A DNA stretch of 64,000 nucleotides from Paeniglutamicibacter gangotriensis Lz1y (GCF_000348945.1 NZ_AOCK01000002.1:310001-374000), one strand, 5' to 3'; numbered from the stretch's first letter, positions 33,600 to 43,418 are shown. Translations and numbers: made by a program. Notes: generated by a model not told the origin, from the letters alone.

Positions 33600-34349
33600 A
33601 TGTTAATCAGTGCGCGGCAGGGCTCGATCCTGCGCCGGATCCAGGAGACCGGGGATGTCTCGGTCCAGGAGCTGGCCAACGACCTGAAGGTGAGCCCGTC
33701 GACCATCAGACGGGATTTGAACCTGCTCTCCTCCGAGGGTCACCTGCGCCGGGTCCACGGGGGTGGGTCGCTGGATTCGGACAAGATCGACTTCCGCGAG
33801 GTGCTGGCCAGAAGCTCGCCGGCCAAGGAAAAGATCGCCAACCGGGCCGCGGAACTCGTGCAGGACGGCGACGTGGTGCTGCTGGACATCGGCACCACCA
33901 CCGCGATGCTGGCCCGGGCCCTGCGCGGACGCAAGATTACGGTGATTACCTCCAGCATGGCGGTGCTTGATGAGCTGCGTAACGACCCCGAGGTTGAACT
34001 GATCATCCTTGGCGGGGTGCTGCGCCGCTCGTATCACTCGCTGGTGGGCTCGTTGACGCTGGCGTCGCTGGCCAACATCCGGGCGAACATCAGCTTCCTG
34101 GGCTGCAGCGGAATCAGGGAGGACACCACGGTGCAGGACACCACCGGTATCGAGGTACCCGTCAAGCAGGCCATCTTGGACAGCAGTGCGAAGATCGTGT
34201 TGCTGGCCGACGAAACCAAATTCCCCGGGGTGGGGATCCGAGATGTGTGCACCGCCGAGCGGATCAGCACGCTGGTGACCAGCCAGGGCGCCGATCCGTA
34301 TACCCTCGAAGCATTCAGGACATTAGGAAGCGAAGTGGAACTGGCATGA
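33600..34349 (+). CDS. DeoR-family transcriptional regulator
   Basis: This 249-residue repressor has the DeoR N-terminal winged helix (ILRRIQETGDVSVQELANDL, then VSPSTIRRDLNLLSSEGHLRR) and the C-terminal sugar-phosphate-binding DeoRC domain (DVVLLDIGTTTAMLA, later VLLADETKF). It probably represses the divergent kinase/importer genes and its own operon until a sugar phosphate appears. A TTAGTC -10 box (33587-33592) lies about eight bases before ATG 33600 with no usable Shine-Dalgarno site, which suggests a leaderless transcript. It overlaps the GH4 gene by four bases. Confidence 0.9.
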   Translation: MLISARQGSILRRIQETGDVSVQELANDLKVSPSTIRRDLNLLSSEGHLRRVHGGGSLDSDKIDFREVLARSSPAKEKIANRAAELVQDGDVVLLDIGTTTAMLARALRGRKITVITSSMAVLDELRNDPEVELIILGGVLRRSYHSLVGSLTLASLANIRANISFLGCSGIREDTTVQDTTGIEVPVKQAILDSSAKIVLLADETKFPGVGIRDVCTAERISTLVTSQGADPYTLEAFRTLGSEVELA

Positions 34350-35698
34350 AACTGACCATCATTGGCGGCGGCGGATTCAGGGTCCCGCAGATTTTCGAGG
34401 CACTGGCAGGCGAGAACGAGGGCGTGCACATCACCGAGCTCTGCCTCTTCGATTCAGACCCTGCGCGGGTGATGGCCATCAAGGCCGTGCTGGAGCAAAT
34501 GGCGCCGGCGCTGCCGCGGCCACCGAGCGTGGTTTCCGCCGCAACGCTGGATGAAGCGGTGAGAGGGGCGGCCTTCATCTTCTCCGCCATGCGCATTGGT
34601 GGGACCGAGGGAAGGATCAAGGATGAACGGATCGCCCTTGATCTCGGGGTGCTGGGCCAAGAGACCACCGGCCCCGGCGGCCTGGCCTACGCCATGCGCA
34701 CCTTGCCGCATGCCCGGGACCTGGCCAAGCGCGTGGCCAGGCTCGCACCCGGGGCCTTCCTGATTAACTTCACCAACCCCGCCGGCATCGTCACCGAGGC
34801 CATGCGCGAGGAACTGGGGGACAATGTGGTGGGGATCTGCGACACCCCCATCGGGCTGATGCGCCGGGCCGTGCACGCCATCGGCTCCACCCCGGAGCAG
34901 GTCGACTTCGACTACGTGGGACTGAACCACCTGGGCTGGCTGCGCTCCCTGAAGGTGGGCGGGGTGGACAAGCTCCCAGGGCTGCTGGCCGACGATGTGC
35001 TGCTGGGTGGCATCGAGGAAGCCCGGCTCATGGGCCTGGAATGGGTCAGGGCGCTGGGGGCGATCCCCAATGAATATCTGTATTACTACTACTTCCAGCG
35101 CGAGGCCACCGCACGGCTGGCTGGTTCGCCCGAGACCCGCGGCGAGTTTCTGCACCGGCAGCAGTCCGGCTTCTACGCCGAAGCCTGTCAGCACCCGGAG
35201 CGTGCGCTGGAATCCTGGCAACGGACCAAACACGACCGCGAGGCCAGCTACATGGCCGAAAGCAGGCCCGAGGACCAGCGCACCAACCGTGAGGCTTCGG
35301 ACATCGAGGGTGGGGGCTACCAGCAGGTGGCCCTGGATTTGATGACGGCACTGCTTGGCGGCAAGCCTGCAACCATGATCCTGAATGTGGCTAACCGAGG
35401 TATGGTTCCACAGCTGCCTGAGGACGCAGTGATCGAAGTCCCGTGCACCGTCACGGCCGCCGGCATCGTCCCGAAGGAGATCGCCCCGGTCACCGGGGAG
35501 ATGCTCGGGCTGCTGCAGCAGGTCAAGGCGGTGGAGCGGCTGGTCATCTCCGCCTCGAAGCAAAAGAGTGAGACGTTGGCCTGGCGGGCGCTGGCCGCCC
35601 ACCCGCTGGTGGATTCGATCGCTGTGGCCCGGCAACTATTTGAGACCTACAGGGAACAGATCCCTGGCGTGGCGGAGGCCTTCGCCGACGGATCTTAG
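34346..35698 (+). CDS. Family 4 glycoside hydrolase (6-phospho-beta-glucosidase type)
   Basis: The 450-residue enzyme is of GH4, the NAD- and Mn-dependent glycosidases that act by redox elimination. The start MKLTIIGGGGFRVPQIFEAL is the NAD-binding fold, NFTNPAGIVTEA and GICDTPIGLMRR carry the metal-binding asparagine and cysteine, and VGLNHLGW holds the next conserved histidine. The pattern is nearest to 6-phospho-beta-glucosidases (CelF/BglT), but GH4 specificities vary. ATG 34346 overlaps the DeoR stop (ATGA). Confidence 0.88.
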   Translation: MKLTIIGGGGFRVPQIFEALAGENEGVHITELCLFDSDPARVMAIKAVLEQMAPALPRPPSVVSAATLDEAVRGAAFIFSAMRIGGTEGRIKDERIALDLGVLGQETTGPGGLAYAMRTLPHARDLAKRVARLAPGAFLINFTNPAGIVTEAMREELGDNVVGICDTPIGLMRRAVHAIGSTPEQVDFDYVGLNHLGWLRSLKVGGVDKLPGLLADDVLLGGIEEARLMGLEWVRALGAIPNEYLYYYYFQREATARLAGSPETRGEFLHRQQSGFYAEACQHPERALESWQRTKHDREASYMAESRPEDQRTNREASDIEGGGYQQVALDLMTALLGGKPATMILNVANRGMVPQLPEDAVIEVPCTVTAAGIVPKEIAPVTGEMLGLLQQVKAVERLVISASKQKSETLAWRALAAHPLVDSIAVARQLFETYREQIPGVAEAFADGS

Positions 35699-35885
35699 AT
35701 GCTGACCGGGTGTTGAACTTCGTGTAAATTCAGTCGCTTTTCAATGCCACTGCGGTGGACCGTTTCGTTGGAGTGCTCCGATGCCGGTGGAGGACTTTGA
35801 ACAAGCGTTTTGTATCGGCGCAACGAGGGGCGTTTCAGGAGGGTACTGGTGAGGGTCCCAACAATTTTATTGCCGGGCACGGGCG

Positions 35886-36626
35886 CTACGGAAGGTCATC
35901 GCTGACTGAGATCGTGACATCTAAGGCCTCCGCCAACTCGTCGAGTAGCAACCTGCCGGTGCCCTCCAGTAGTGAACCCGAAGCATTTCGATAGGGACCG
36001 AGTGTCCAAGCGCCGCGGTGCAGCGGCACTCTGTCTCCAAAGACCATTGCGACCTCTTGGTGCCGTATCCCGGAGATCTCGGCCTGACGGGAGTGCCAGA
36101 GGATGCCAGAAGACGCAGGATATGAGGCGTGGATCGTCCGCGCAACCTTCCGCGTGCAGGGATAATGCTCGGTAGAGCTGCTCGCGACATTCTCCCGTAC
36201 CAGCCCCAGAGCCTCGAGCTGCATATCACGGAGATCGATCAGGTCTAGGGGCCCCGGCGGCACCACTCGGGCATGTAGTTTGCCCAGAAGAGACAGCTCT
36301 GAAACCACCCTGGGACGGCGGACATGCACGTCGTGAAGGCTGGTCTCCAACAGCGCGGCTTCAAGGGACTGCGCTAAATAAAAAGACGGTACCCGTTCCC
36401 CGGTGCCAAGCGAGTCGAACGGTGAAAACCGTGTGTCGCCAAAACCGGGGTTCGGGTGGCCGTATCCATCTCGGGCGTCGTAGACGCGGTACCAGTGTCG
36501 AGAAGTAGGGAAACTGACGTGAAGCAAGCCACCAGTCGTGGCCAGGGATCCCAACTGCGAGATCGCGACGGTACAGCCGGCGGGATCAGGGCATTGAAGG
36601 TCTTGCGGTGGGAATCCGCCGGTCAT
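35886..36626 (-). CDS. RES-domain toxin (NAD+-degrading type)
   Basis: This 246-residue protein has the RES domain: WYRVYDARDGYGHPNPGFGD with TRFSPFDS (the arginine-containing start), FYLAQSLEAALLETSLHDVH and the conserved HYPCTRKVARTIHA region with SGILWHSRQ. RES toxins deplete NAD+ by phosphorolysis or ADP-ribosylation and are fused in operons to Xre/MbcA-type antitoxins. The upstream gene is exactly such a partner, and TAATG joins them. The start ATG 36626 shares its A with the antitoxin stop codon. Nothing suggests decay. Confidence 0.88.
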   Translation of the reverse strand: MTGGFPPQDLQCPDPAGCTVAISQLGSLATTGGLLHVSFPTSRHWYRVYDARDGYGHPNPGFGDTRFSPFDSLGTGERVPSFYLAQSLEAALLETSLHDVHVRRPRVVSELSLLGKLHARVVPPGPLDLIDLRDMQLEALGLVRENVASSSTEHYPCTRKVARTIHASYPASSGILWHSRQAEISGIRHQEVAMVFGDRVPLHRGAWTLGPYRNASGSLLEGTGRLLLDELAEALDVTISVSDDLP

Positions 36627-37249
36627 TAGGGGGTCGCCTGTGCGGTCCGTAGCTCGGCCGCGTACCGTTCGGCCGCCTTGTGGGCACGTTTCATGTTGCT
36701 CCTGGCGACTTCGGCTGGAACCTCCCCGCTCAGAAGCCCGGTGGGATTAGTCAACCAAGCCCACAGCGACCACCCGTCCAACCCGGCGTACAGCAATGGT
36801 CGGACCAGCTCGGAAATCAACGGGTTTACATCCCGGGAATCGGTGAGTTGCACCGACGGGACTAGGACAAGGCCTCGGGCTTCTACGGTGAAAATCTCTC
36901 GTCGCTTACGTAGCCGCGACACCCAGGTGCGGATTGAGCTTTCCATGGTTCCGCGAAATTCCGCCAGCGATGCGTAAGTTTCGGCGCCGTTTTCTTGGAC
37001 AAGCTGTTGCCGGAGGGCTGCGCTGCGCTGCACCTGCCGCTGAGAAGCCTGTGAAACCAGCGGGATGGATTCTTCGATCATGGCTTCGTGAACGTATGAC
37101 GCCAGGGCCGCCCGGGCCTGGACACGCTCGTTTCCCACCGCGTGATACAGCGAGAGGGCATAGGAAACGTCTTGCTCGTTGAGTCCAATGACCTCGACAC
37201 GGCCGTTGTTGGTTTGGACGTTAACTCTGTCGGGAACTTGTGCAGTCAT
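36626..37249 (-). CDS. Xre/MbcA/ParS-like antitoxin for the RES toxin
   Basis: The 207-residue protein has a helix-rich N-terminal part, a central DNA-binding-like unit (ESSIRTWVSRLRKRREIFTV, then EARGLVLVPSVQL) and a C-terminal toxin-binding domain with LDGWSLWAWLTNPTGLLSGE and VPAEVA, the WAWL..P...L.G..P pattern of RES/COG antitoxins. It should hold the RES toxin inactive and repress the operon. GGAGGTGTTCCC precedes ATG 37249. An inverted repeat lies 32 bases upstream. Confidence 0.82.
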   Translation of the reverse strand: MTAQVPDRVNVQTNNGRVEVIGLNEQDVSYALSLYHAVGNERVQARAALASYVHEAMIEESIPLVSQASQRQVQRSAALRQQLVQENGAETYASLAEFRGTMESSIRTWVSRLRKRREIFTVEARGLVLVPSVQLTDSRDVNPLISELVRPLLYAGLDGWSLWAWLTNPTGLLSGEVPAEVARSNMKRAHKAAERYAAELRTAQATP

Positions 37250-37280
37250 GGGAACACCTCCGTACCTCCAATGTAGCAAT

Positions 37281-37305
37281 GTCGCACTGCTTTAGATAGT
37301 GCGGC
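37281..37305. promoter_or_regulatory. Inverted repeat upstream of the RES/antitoxin operon
   Basis: GTCGCACT (37281-37288) and AGTGCGGC (37298-37305) are reverse complements with one mismatch around a nine-base spacer. Its place just upstream of the antitoxin start makes it a probable operator. Confidence 0.5.
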
Positions 37306-37401
37306 GAACGCCACAGTTGTGGTCCATATCTTGCCGAGGCGGGGTCTGGAAAGCGGCCCACCCGGCACCCTTTGCCTCAGCAGCAGATCTGATATCAAGG
37401 A

Positions 37402-39048
37402 TCAGGAAATGACGCCCAGGCGCACCTGGCCGGCTTCGACTTCCCAGCGCGCATCCAGACGCACATTCTGCAGCAGCCGGCGGTCGTGGGTGACCAGCAG
37501 CAACGCGCCTTCGTAAGCACCTAGGGCTTCCTCGAGCTGTTCGATGGCCGGCAGATCCAGGTGGTTGGTCGGTTCATCGAGCACCAGCAGGTTCACTCCG
37601 CGTCCCTGCAACAGTGCCAGGGAGGCACGGGTGCGTTCCCCGGGAGAAAGATCCCTGACCAGCGAGGCGGTCTGGTGGGCCTTGAGCCCGAACTTGGCCA
37701 GCAGCGTGCGGGCCTCGGCACTGGGGAACTCGGGCACCGCTGCCTCGAACGCCTCACCAAGGGCCATGTCCTCGGGCAGCTGGCTGCGGGCCTGGTCGAT
37801 CTCGCCGATGGCCACCGAAGAACCCAGGGATGCAGTGCCTGCATCGGGAGCCAAGTGCCCGAGCAAAAGGTTCAGCAACGTGGACTTCCCCGCCCCATTG
37901 GGCCCGGTGATCCCGATCCGGTCCCCGGCGTTGACCTGCACCGAGACCGGGCCGAAGGTGAAATCCCCGCGGGTGATGGAAGCCTCGTTGAGCGTGGAGA
38001 CCACGGTGGAGGAACGCGGGGCCGCGGCGATCTCGAACTGCAAGACCCATTCCTTGCGCGGCTCGGCGACCTCATCCAGCCGGGCGATGCGCGATTCCAT
38101 CTGCCGCACCTTGGAAGCCTGCTTCTCCGAGGACTCGTTGGAAGCCTTGCGGCGGAGCTTATCGTTGTCGGGGTTCTTCTTCATGGCGTTGCGCACGCCC
38201 TGGGAGGACCATTCTCGCTGGGTGCGTGCCCGGGAAACCAAGTCGGCCTTCTTGTCGGCGAACTCGTCGTAGGCCTCGCGCGCGTGGCGTCGGTTGATGG
38301 CCCGCTCCTCGAGGTAGGAGTCGTAGCCTCCGTCGTACACCGCCACCTGGTTCTGCGCCAGATCCAGTTCGACGATGCGGGTGACGCAGCGGGCCAGGAA
38401 CTCGCGGTCGTGGGAGACCAGCACCACCCCGGTGCGCAGCGAGGAGACGAAGGATTCCAGGCGGGTCAGCCCGGCCAGGTCCAGGTCGTTGGTTGGCTCG
38501 TCCAGCAGCACCACGTCGAAGCGGCTCAGTAGCAGTGCGGCCAGTGCCACGCGGGCCACCTGCCCACCGGAGAGCGCGGTCATCAGGGTGTCGGTGGGCA
38601 GGTCGAAACCGAGTTCTGCCAGTATCCCGGGGGCTCGATCCTCCAGGTCCATGGCGCCGGAGGCCATCCAGTGATCAAACGCCGTGGCATAGGCGTCGTC
38701 GGCACCCGGTGCCCCGGTGCCCAGGGCCTCAGCCGTGGATTCCATGGCCGAGGTGGCTGCGGCACAACCGGTGCGCCGGGCCAGATAGGCCTCGATGGTT
38801 TCGCCGGCGATGCGCTCGTGTTCCTGCGGCATCCAGCCGATGAAGGCGCCAGCGGGTGCCGAGGATACGGTGCCGCCCAGCGGCTCATCGACCCCCGCCA
38901 GCAAGCGCAGCAGCGTGGATTTACCGGCGCCGTTGGAGCCCACCACCCCAATGACGTCCCCGGGGGAGAGCGTGAAGGACAAAGCGGAGAAAAGGGTGCG
39001 ATGGGCGTGGCCGCCGGCCAGATCCTTGGCCACGAGTGTTGCAGTCAT
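37402..39048 (-). CDS. ABC-F family ATPase
   Basis: This 548-residue cytoplasmic protein has two ABC domains and no membrane part. Domain 1 shows Walker A GSNGAGKS near residue 36, signature LSGGQ and Walker B VVLLDEPTNDLDL; domain 2 shows GPNGAGKSTLLN, the variant signature LSPGE and LLVLDEPTNHLDL. A charged linker (DEFADKKADLVSRARTQREW and on) joins them. Members act on the ribosome, in translation control or antibiotic protection; the LSPGE form is common in actinobacterial ABC-F proteins. ATG 39048. It is a single gene, separate from the phn genes upstream. Confidence 0.92.
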   Translation of the reverse strand: MTATLVAKDLAGGHAHRTLFSALSFTLSPGDVIGVVGSNGAGKSTLLRLLAGVDEPLGGTVSSAPAGAFIGWMPQEHERIAGETIEAYLARRTGCAAATSAMESTAEALGTGAPGADDAYATAFDHWMASGAMDLEDRAPGILAELGFDLPTDTLMTALSGGQVARVALAALLLSRFDVVLLDEPTNDLDLAGLTRLESFVSSLRTGVVLVSHDREFLARCVTRIVELDLAQNQVAVYDGGYDSYLEERAINRRHAREAYDEFADKKADLVSRARTQREWSSQGVRNAMKKNPDNDKLRRKASNESSEKQASKVRQMESRIARLDEVAEPRKEWVLQFEIAAAPRSSTVVSTLNEASITRGDFTFGPVSVQVNAGDRIGITGPNGAGKSTLLNLLLGHLAPDAGTASLGSSVAIGEIDQARSQLPEDMALGEAFEAAVPEFPSAEARTLLAKFGLKAHQTASLVRDLSPGERTRASLALLQGRGVNLLVLDEPTNHLDLPAIEQLEEALGAYEGALLLVTHDRRLLQNVRLDARWEVEAGQVRLGVIS

Positions 39049-39111
39049 TGAACCAGTTTAGGTTCTTGGACCCCCGCGCGGTGTATCGGCGGGCGCAACG
39101 GGGGTGTGCGG

Positions 39112-39990
39112 TTAGTCGCTGAGGTTCTCGGAGAGGATCTGCAATACCTGCGAGCGGGCTGCGGCGGCCCGTTCGCCGAGCCGGGTGGCGATGACCTCCA
39201 CCAGGGATTCGAGCAAGATCACGTGCGGCACCCGCGAGGTGTGCTCTAGTTCGTGCCTGAAGGAACCACCGGCCGGAGCAACCACTAATGCCACGTCGGC
39301 CAGCTCCACCAGCGGGGAATCGGTGAAAGAGGTGATGACGATCAGTGTGGCCCCGGCATCGCGTACCGCGCGCCCGGCACGCAGGCTTGATTCGTTGGCG
39401 CCGCTTCCGCTGATGACCACCGCCGCATCCGCGGCCGCCAGAGACCTGGCGGCGATCTGCTGGGCGATGGTGTCTGCCACCAACTCGGTGGGGCGCCCCA
39501 GCGACGTCAAGCGCATGGACAGGTCCGAGGCCAGCGGGGCCGAAAGCCCGTTGGCCATGGCCAGTAGTCGCGGGGCAGCGATGATCCGCTCCACGGCCCG
39601 TTGCAGCGAGGATTCCTCAAGCATTGCGGTGATCTGCCCCAGCGAGTGCGCCAGCGCATTGATGTCGGCCCGAATCGCCCCGAGCACCGAACCATCCGGG
39701 AGATCGGAGCCTGCCGCCGGTAGCCGCGGACCCGGAAGCAAGGCCAGATCACGGGCCAGGGCCACGCGCAGCTGCGGGAATCCGCGGTAGCCCAGGCGCT
39801 GGCAGGTGCGGATCGCCGTGGAGCGGGCCACCCCGGCACGCTCGGCAAGCTGCTGCGCCGTCATCTCCACCACCGCCTCGGGTTCGGCCATGATGATCTC
39901 GGCGATGCGCAGTTCGCTGGGCAGCAGGGTGTTGCGCACCGTGGAGAGGCGCGCGCGGACCCCCGCCTGCTCGACGTCGTTGGCTGTCAC
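39112..39990 (-). CDS. RpiR/MurR-family regulator with SIS domain
   Basis: The 292-residue protein has an RpiR-type helix-turn-helix (LRIAEIIMAEPEAVVEMTAQ, then QLAERAGVARSTAIRTCQRL) and a SIS domain for phosphosugars (ADAAVVISGSGANESSLRAG, then AGATLIVITSFTDSPL). RpiR proteins sense phosphorylated sugars or amino sugars. It is the last gene of the phn-type operon; GTG 39990 overlaps the permease stop (GTGA) and GAGG lies nine bases ahead. An unusual partner for a phosphonate importer, so the ligand may be a phosphorylated sugar-like compound. Confidence 0.88.
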   Translation of the reverse strand: MTANDVEQAGVRARLSTVRNTLLPSELRIAEIIMAEPEAVVEMTAQQLAERAGVARSTAIRTCQRLGYRGFPQLRVALARDLALLPGPRLPAAGSDLPDGSVLGAIRADINALAHSLGQITAMLEESSLQRAVERIIAAPRLLAMANGLSAPLASDLSMRLTSLGRPTELVADTIAQQIAARSLAAADAAVVISGSGANESSLRAGRAVRDAGATLIVITSFTDSPLVELADVALVVAPAGGSFRHELEHTSRVPHVILLESLVEVIATRLGERAAAARSQVLQILSENLSD

Positions 39991-40841
39991 TGTGGTTTTC
40001 CTCCATCTGTCAGCCGGCGCCGGATGGCCCCGGATACGGCGTCGATGCCCATGGTCACGGCAATGACCACCAGGATCAGCACGCCGACCGTCGACCATTC
40101 ACGGTACTGGGTGTAGGAGGTGAGCATATCCCCGACGCCGCCGACCCCAATGAGTCCAAGTACCGCGGAAGCGCGCACATTGATTTCGAAGCGGTAGAGC
40201 CAGAAGGATGCGAACTCGGGCATGGCCGAGGGCCAGACGCCCCAGCGGATGACCTGCGAGGTACTGCCGCCCGCGGCACGCACCGCCTCAAGCGGGCCCG
40301 GATCCACGCCCTCGATCGATTCGTAACCCCATTTGCCCAGGGTGCCGATGCTGTTCACGGCCAGCGCGAGCGCACCGGTGAGCGGGGTCAGTCCGGTGAC
40401 CGAGAGGATGATGATGGCGATGACGATCTCCGGGACCGCGCGGATCAGGGCAAAGGCCATGCGCAGCAATCCGCGCACGGGCGCCGGGGCGAATCCGCGG
40501 GCCGCCAGGAAGCTCAGCGGGAAGGAGATGAGCAGTCCCAGCACCGTTCCCACCCAGGCCATTTGCACGCTGCGCCAGGTCTGGGCCAGTGCCTCTCCGA
40601 GCTTGTCCCAGTTCGGGTTCGAGAACATCAGCCACAGGTAGCGGACGATGTCGGCCGGCAGACCCAGCAGCCTCGACCAGGTGATCTCCACGGACCAGAA
40701 GGAAGCGACGGCGATAACGGCCACCGCCAGTACGGCGGCCAGTGGCCGCCACGGAACCGGCTTGGCTGGCGGGACCGGAGCCGGCGCCTGCGGCGCCTGC
40801 GCGGCCGTCGCGGTGTTGCGGGTGGGGTTGTGCAGGCTCAC
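39987..40841 (-). CDS. phnE: Phosphonate-type ABC transporter permease
   Basis: This 284-residue membrane protein is a PhnE-type permease. After a Pro/Ala-rich N-terminal tail it has about six helices; the cytoplasmic coupling loop reads GPLEAVRAAGGSTSQVIRWG with VWPSAMPEFASFWLYRFE, and RASAVLGLIGVGGVGDML follows, the PhnE signature. GTG 40841 overlaps the stop of the other permease. The two permeases probably pair as a heterodimer. Confidence 0.92.
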   Translation of the reverse strand: MSLHNPTRNTATAAQAPQAPAPVPPAKPVPWRPLAAVLAVAVIAVASFWSVEITWSRLLGLPADIVRYLWLMFSNPNWDKLGEALAQTWRSVQMAWVGTVLGLLISFPLSFLAARGFAPAPVRGLLRMAFALIRAVPEIVIAIIILSVTGLTPLTGALALAVNSIGTLGKWGYESIEGVDPGPLEAVRAAGGSTSQVIRWGVWPSAMPEFASFWLYRFEINVRASAVLGLIGVGGVGDMLTSYTQYREWSTVGVLILVVIAVTMGIDAVSGAIRRRLTDGGKPQ

Positions 40842-41632
40842 ACCAATCTCCTTCGGATGACGTCGCTGAACTTGTCCAAGAGCAGCACGAGTATGAGGAT
40901 CTCCAGGATGATCAGCGAGAGCTGGTCGTAGCGGTAGAAGGTGCGCACCGCGTCGATGAGCAGCCCGAGGCCGCCGGCGCCCACCAGTCCCAGGACCGTG
41001 GAGGCGCGCACATTGAGTTCAAAGACGTACAAGGTCTGATTGATGAAGGCAGGTGCCACCTCCGGCAGCGCCAGCGCCCGGTTGATCTGTGCACGGGTGC
41101 CACCCGCGGCGGAACCGGCCTCCAACAGGCCGGTGTCGTTGGCTTCGATGGATTCGGAGACCAGCTTGACGATGGTGCCGAGGTTGAACATGACAAGTGC
41201 CAGGATTCCGGGCAGGGCACCGACCCCGACCATGGCCACCAGCACCGCGGCGTAGAGCAGGTCGGGGACCGAACGGACGATGTTTAACGCCGTGCGCACC
41301 AAGGTCCGGGTGACGGAATTAGGATTGGTCGGCCGGGCCGCCCACATGCTCAGCGGCAGCCCCAGCAGCGAACCGACCAGCGTGGCAATGACGGCCATTT
41401 GCAGAGTTTCGAGTAGCGGTGCGACGGTGCGCGGGAAAAAAGAAAAATCTGGGGACAGCATTTCCAGGATCTTGCCGACACCGTTTTGCCAGTTGCGGGA
41501 GATGGCATCGAAGCCGAAGGCGATGCCCCATTGCGGGCTCAGCGTGACGGCGGTGATGGCCACGATCACGAGCGTTGCGGCGTAGGGTTTCCAGCGTCCG
41601 CGCGGCTTGGCGGGAATCTGCAGGTCCGTCAT
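40838..41632 (-). CDS. phnE: Phosphonate-type ABC transporter permease
   Basis: The 264-residue protein is the second PhnE-like permease of the operon. It has the same features: the coupling loop [20 protein letters not shown] with [17 protein letters not shown], and then [18 protein letters not shown]. Its N-terminal tail is short. ATG 41632 overlaps the phnC stop (ATGA), and its own stop overlaps the next start, so all three genes are translationally coupled. Confidence 0.92.
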   Translation of the reverse strand: MTDLQIPAKPRGRWKPYAATLVIVAITAVTLSPQWGIAFGFDAISRNWQNGVGKILEMLSPDFSFFPRTVAPLLETLQMAVIATLVGSLLGLPLSMWAARPTNPNSVTRTLVRTALNIVRSVPDLLYAAVLVAMVGVGALPGILALVMFNLGTIVKLVSESIEANDTGLLEAGSAAGGTRAQINRALALPEVAPAFINQTLYVFELNVRASTVLGLVGAGGLGLLIDAVRTFYRYDQLSLIILEILILVLLLDKFSDVIRRRLV

Positions 41633-42444
41633 TTCTCCAGCACATCCTGGGCTCCGATGGAGCGTCCGTAGATCTCCTCGAATACCGCGTCGTCGGCGCT
41701 AGCTGCATCCCCGTCGTAGACGATGCGTCCGGCGCGCAGGCCGATCAGCCGGGTCCCGTAGCGCCGGGCCAAATCCAGCAGGTGCAGGTTGGTCAGCACC
41801 GTGATGCCCAGGTCCTGGTTGATCCGGCGCAGATCGCCCATCACCGCGTGGGCCGTGGGCGGGTCCAGGCTGGCCACGGGCTCGTCGGCCAGCACCAGGC
41901 GCGGTTCCTGGGTAAGCGCGCGGGCGATGGCCACGCGCTGGGCCTGACCGCCGGAAAGATCGGCGGCGCGCTGGTAGGCCTTGGGCAGGATCTCCACCCG
42001 ATCCAGCGCCTCGAAGGCCAGACGCCTATCCGCGGCGGTGTAGGCGCCCAGCATGGTGCGCCACCACGGGGCATGGGAGAGGCGCCCGACCAGCACGTTG
42101 TTGAGCACCGTGGTGCGCTTGGCCAGGTTGAAGCCCTGGAAGATCATGCCGATCTGCCCGCGGACCGCACGCAATTCGCGCCCGCGGGCACCGTCGATGC
42201 GGTGCCCGCCGACCTCGAGTTCCCCGGAGGTGACAGGTACCAGGGCGTTGATGGTGCGGATCAACGAGCTCTTGCCCGATCCCGAGAGTCCGACCACCGA
42301 GACCATTTCGCCCGCCTCGATGTCTAGGCTGATCCGGTCCAGGGCCACAACCCCGTTGGGGTAGCGGACCGTGACCTCACGCATCCTGATGGCGAAGGGG
42401 GTGCCTGGCGGTGCCGGCGGCACAGCTGTTGTTGCGGGGGCCAC
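41629..42444 (-). CDS. phnC: Phosphonate-type ABC transporter ATP-binding protein
   Basis: This 271-residue ATPase powers the PhnE permeases. Walker A is [19 protein letters not shown], the Q-loop sits in [15 protein letters not shown], the signature is [16 protein letters not shown] and Walker B is [14 protein letters not shown]. The FQGFNL and VLVGRLS segments are typical of PhnC. The start GTG 42444 lies five bases after the phnD stop. Confidence 0.94.
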   Translation of the reverse strand: MAPATTAVPPAPPGTPFAIRMREVTVRYPNGVVALDRISLDIEAGEMVSVVGLSGSGKSSLIRTINALVPVTSGELEVGGHRIDGARGRELRAVRGQIGMIFQGFNLAKRTTVLNNVLVGRLSHAPWWRTMLGAYTAADRRLAFEALDRVEILPKAYQRAADLSGGQAQRVAIARALTQEPRLVLADEPVASLDPPTAHAVMGDLRRINQDLGITVLTNLHLLDLARRYGTRLIGLRAGRIVYDGDAASADDAVFEEIYGRSIGAQDVLEK

Positions 42445-42449
42445 CTCGG

Positions 42450-43418
42450 CTACTGCAGACCGAGCTTGGTGGCGGCGTCGGCGACAACATCCAGGGAATC
42501 CGGATCGGCCGGGGCCAGCTTGGTGATCGAGTAGATTTCGGTCAGTGCCGCGGCGCCCTCCTCCGTGGCGGAGTACTCGGCCAGCGCCGTGCCGATCTTC
42601 TCCTGCAGTTCGGCGGAGAGATCGTTGGTCAGTGCCACACCATCGTTGGGGATCTCCTGGCTCATCGCGAAGACCACCACGTCCTTGCCGACCTCGGGGG
42701 TGTCCTTCATGACGATGTCGCGGGCGTCCCAGAAGCTGAAGCCGACCTCGGCATCGCCGTTGTGCACGGCGAGCACCGCCGCGTCGTTGGCCGTCACGGG
42801 GACCGCCTCGATGCCGGTGTCGGTGTTGATGCCGGCATTTTTCAGGGCCAGCATCGGGTAGATGTAGCCAGCAGGGGAGCCGGGACCCAACATGGCCACC
42901 TTGGCGCCTTCGATCTTCTTGATGGAGTCCAGGCCCGCCGGTCCGCTCAGGGCGTCGGCGCCGTTGCAGTAGAGTTTGCCGTCGCGCTCCACGGGGGAAT
43001 CCTCGCAGTACTTATCGGGGTTGTTGGTCATGAACTGTGCGGGGTAGGTGATGTTGCCGTCGCGTTCGGTCTGCAATACGACCGAGGCGCCGTAACGGTC
43101 GCTGGCCTGCCACAGCTGCAGCGAGGGCAGGAACCCGATCTGGGCTTGGCCGGCCCCCATGGCTTCGACCGCGGCCTGGTAGTCCTTGGAGACGACCCCG
43201 TGCACCGGCATGCCCAGTGCTTCGGTGAGCATGTCGGTCAGCGGCTTGGCCGTGTCGACGAGTCCGCCCTGATCCTGGGACGGAACCAGGGCCAGGGTCA
43301 GTTCTGTAGGATCGGCCGCGGGACCGGCGTCCGCGTTTCCTGCAGCGGAGCAGCCGGTCAGGGCCAGGACGGCCAGGGAAGTGGTTGCTGCGAGGAAAAG
43401 GGTCTTGCTGGGTTTCAT
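42450..43418 (-). CDS. phnD: Phosphate/phosphonate-binding lipoprotein
   Basis: The 322-residue protein is a PhnD-type substrate-binding protein. A signal peptide ([18 protein letters not shown]) ends in a lipobox cysteine near residue 23. [13 protein letters not shown] is the family's first strand, and [20 protein letters not shown] and the following AQIGFLPSL carry the phosphonate-type pattern. Members bind phosphonates, phosphite or hypophosphite. Which one is used here cannot be told. ATG 43418 has AAAGG upstream. Confidence 0.92.
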   Translation of the reverse strand: MKPSKTLFLAATTSLAVLALTGCSAAGNADAGPAADPTELTLALVPSQDQGGLVDTAKPLTDMLTEALGMPVHGVVSKDYQAAVEAMGAGQAQIGFLPSLQLWQASDRYGASVVLQTERDGNITYPAQFMTNNPDKYCEDSPVERDGKLYCNGADALSGPAGLDSIKKIEGAKVAMLGPGSPAGYIYPMLALKNAGINTDTGIEAVPVTANDAAVLAVHNGDAEVGFSFWDARDIVMKDTPEVGKDVVVFAMSQEIPNDGVALTNDLSAELQEKIGTALAEYSATEEGAAALTEIYSITKLAPADPDSLDVVADAATKLGLQ

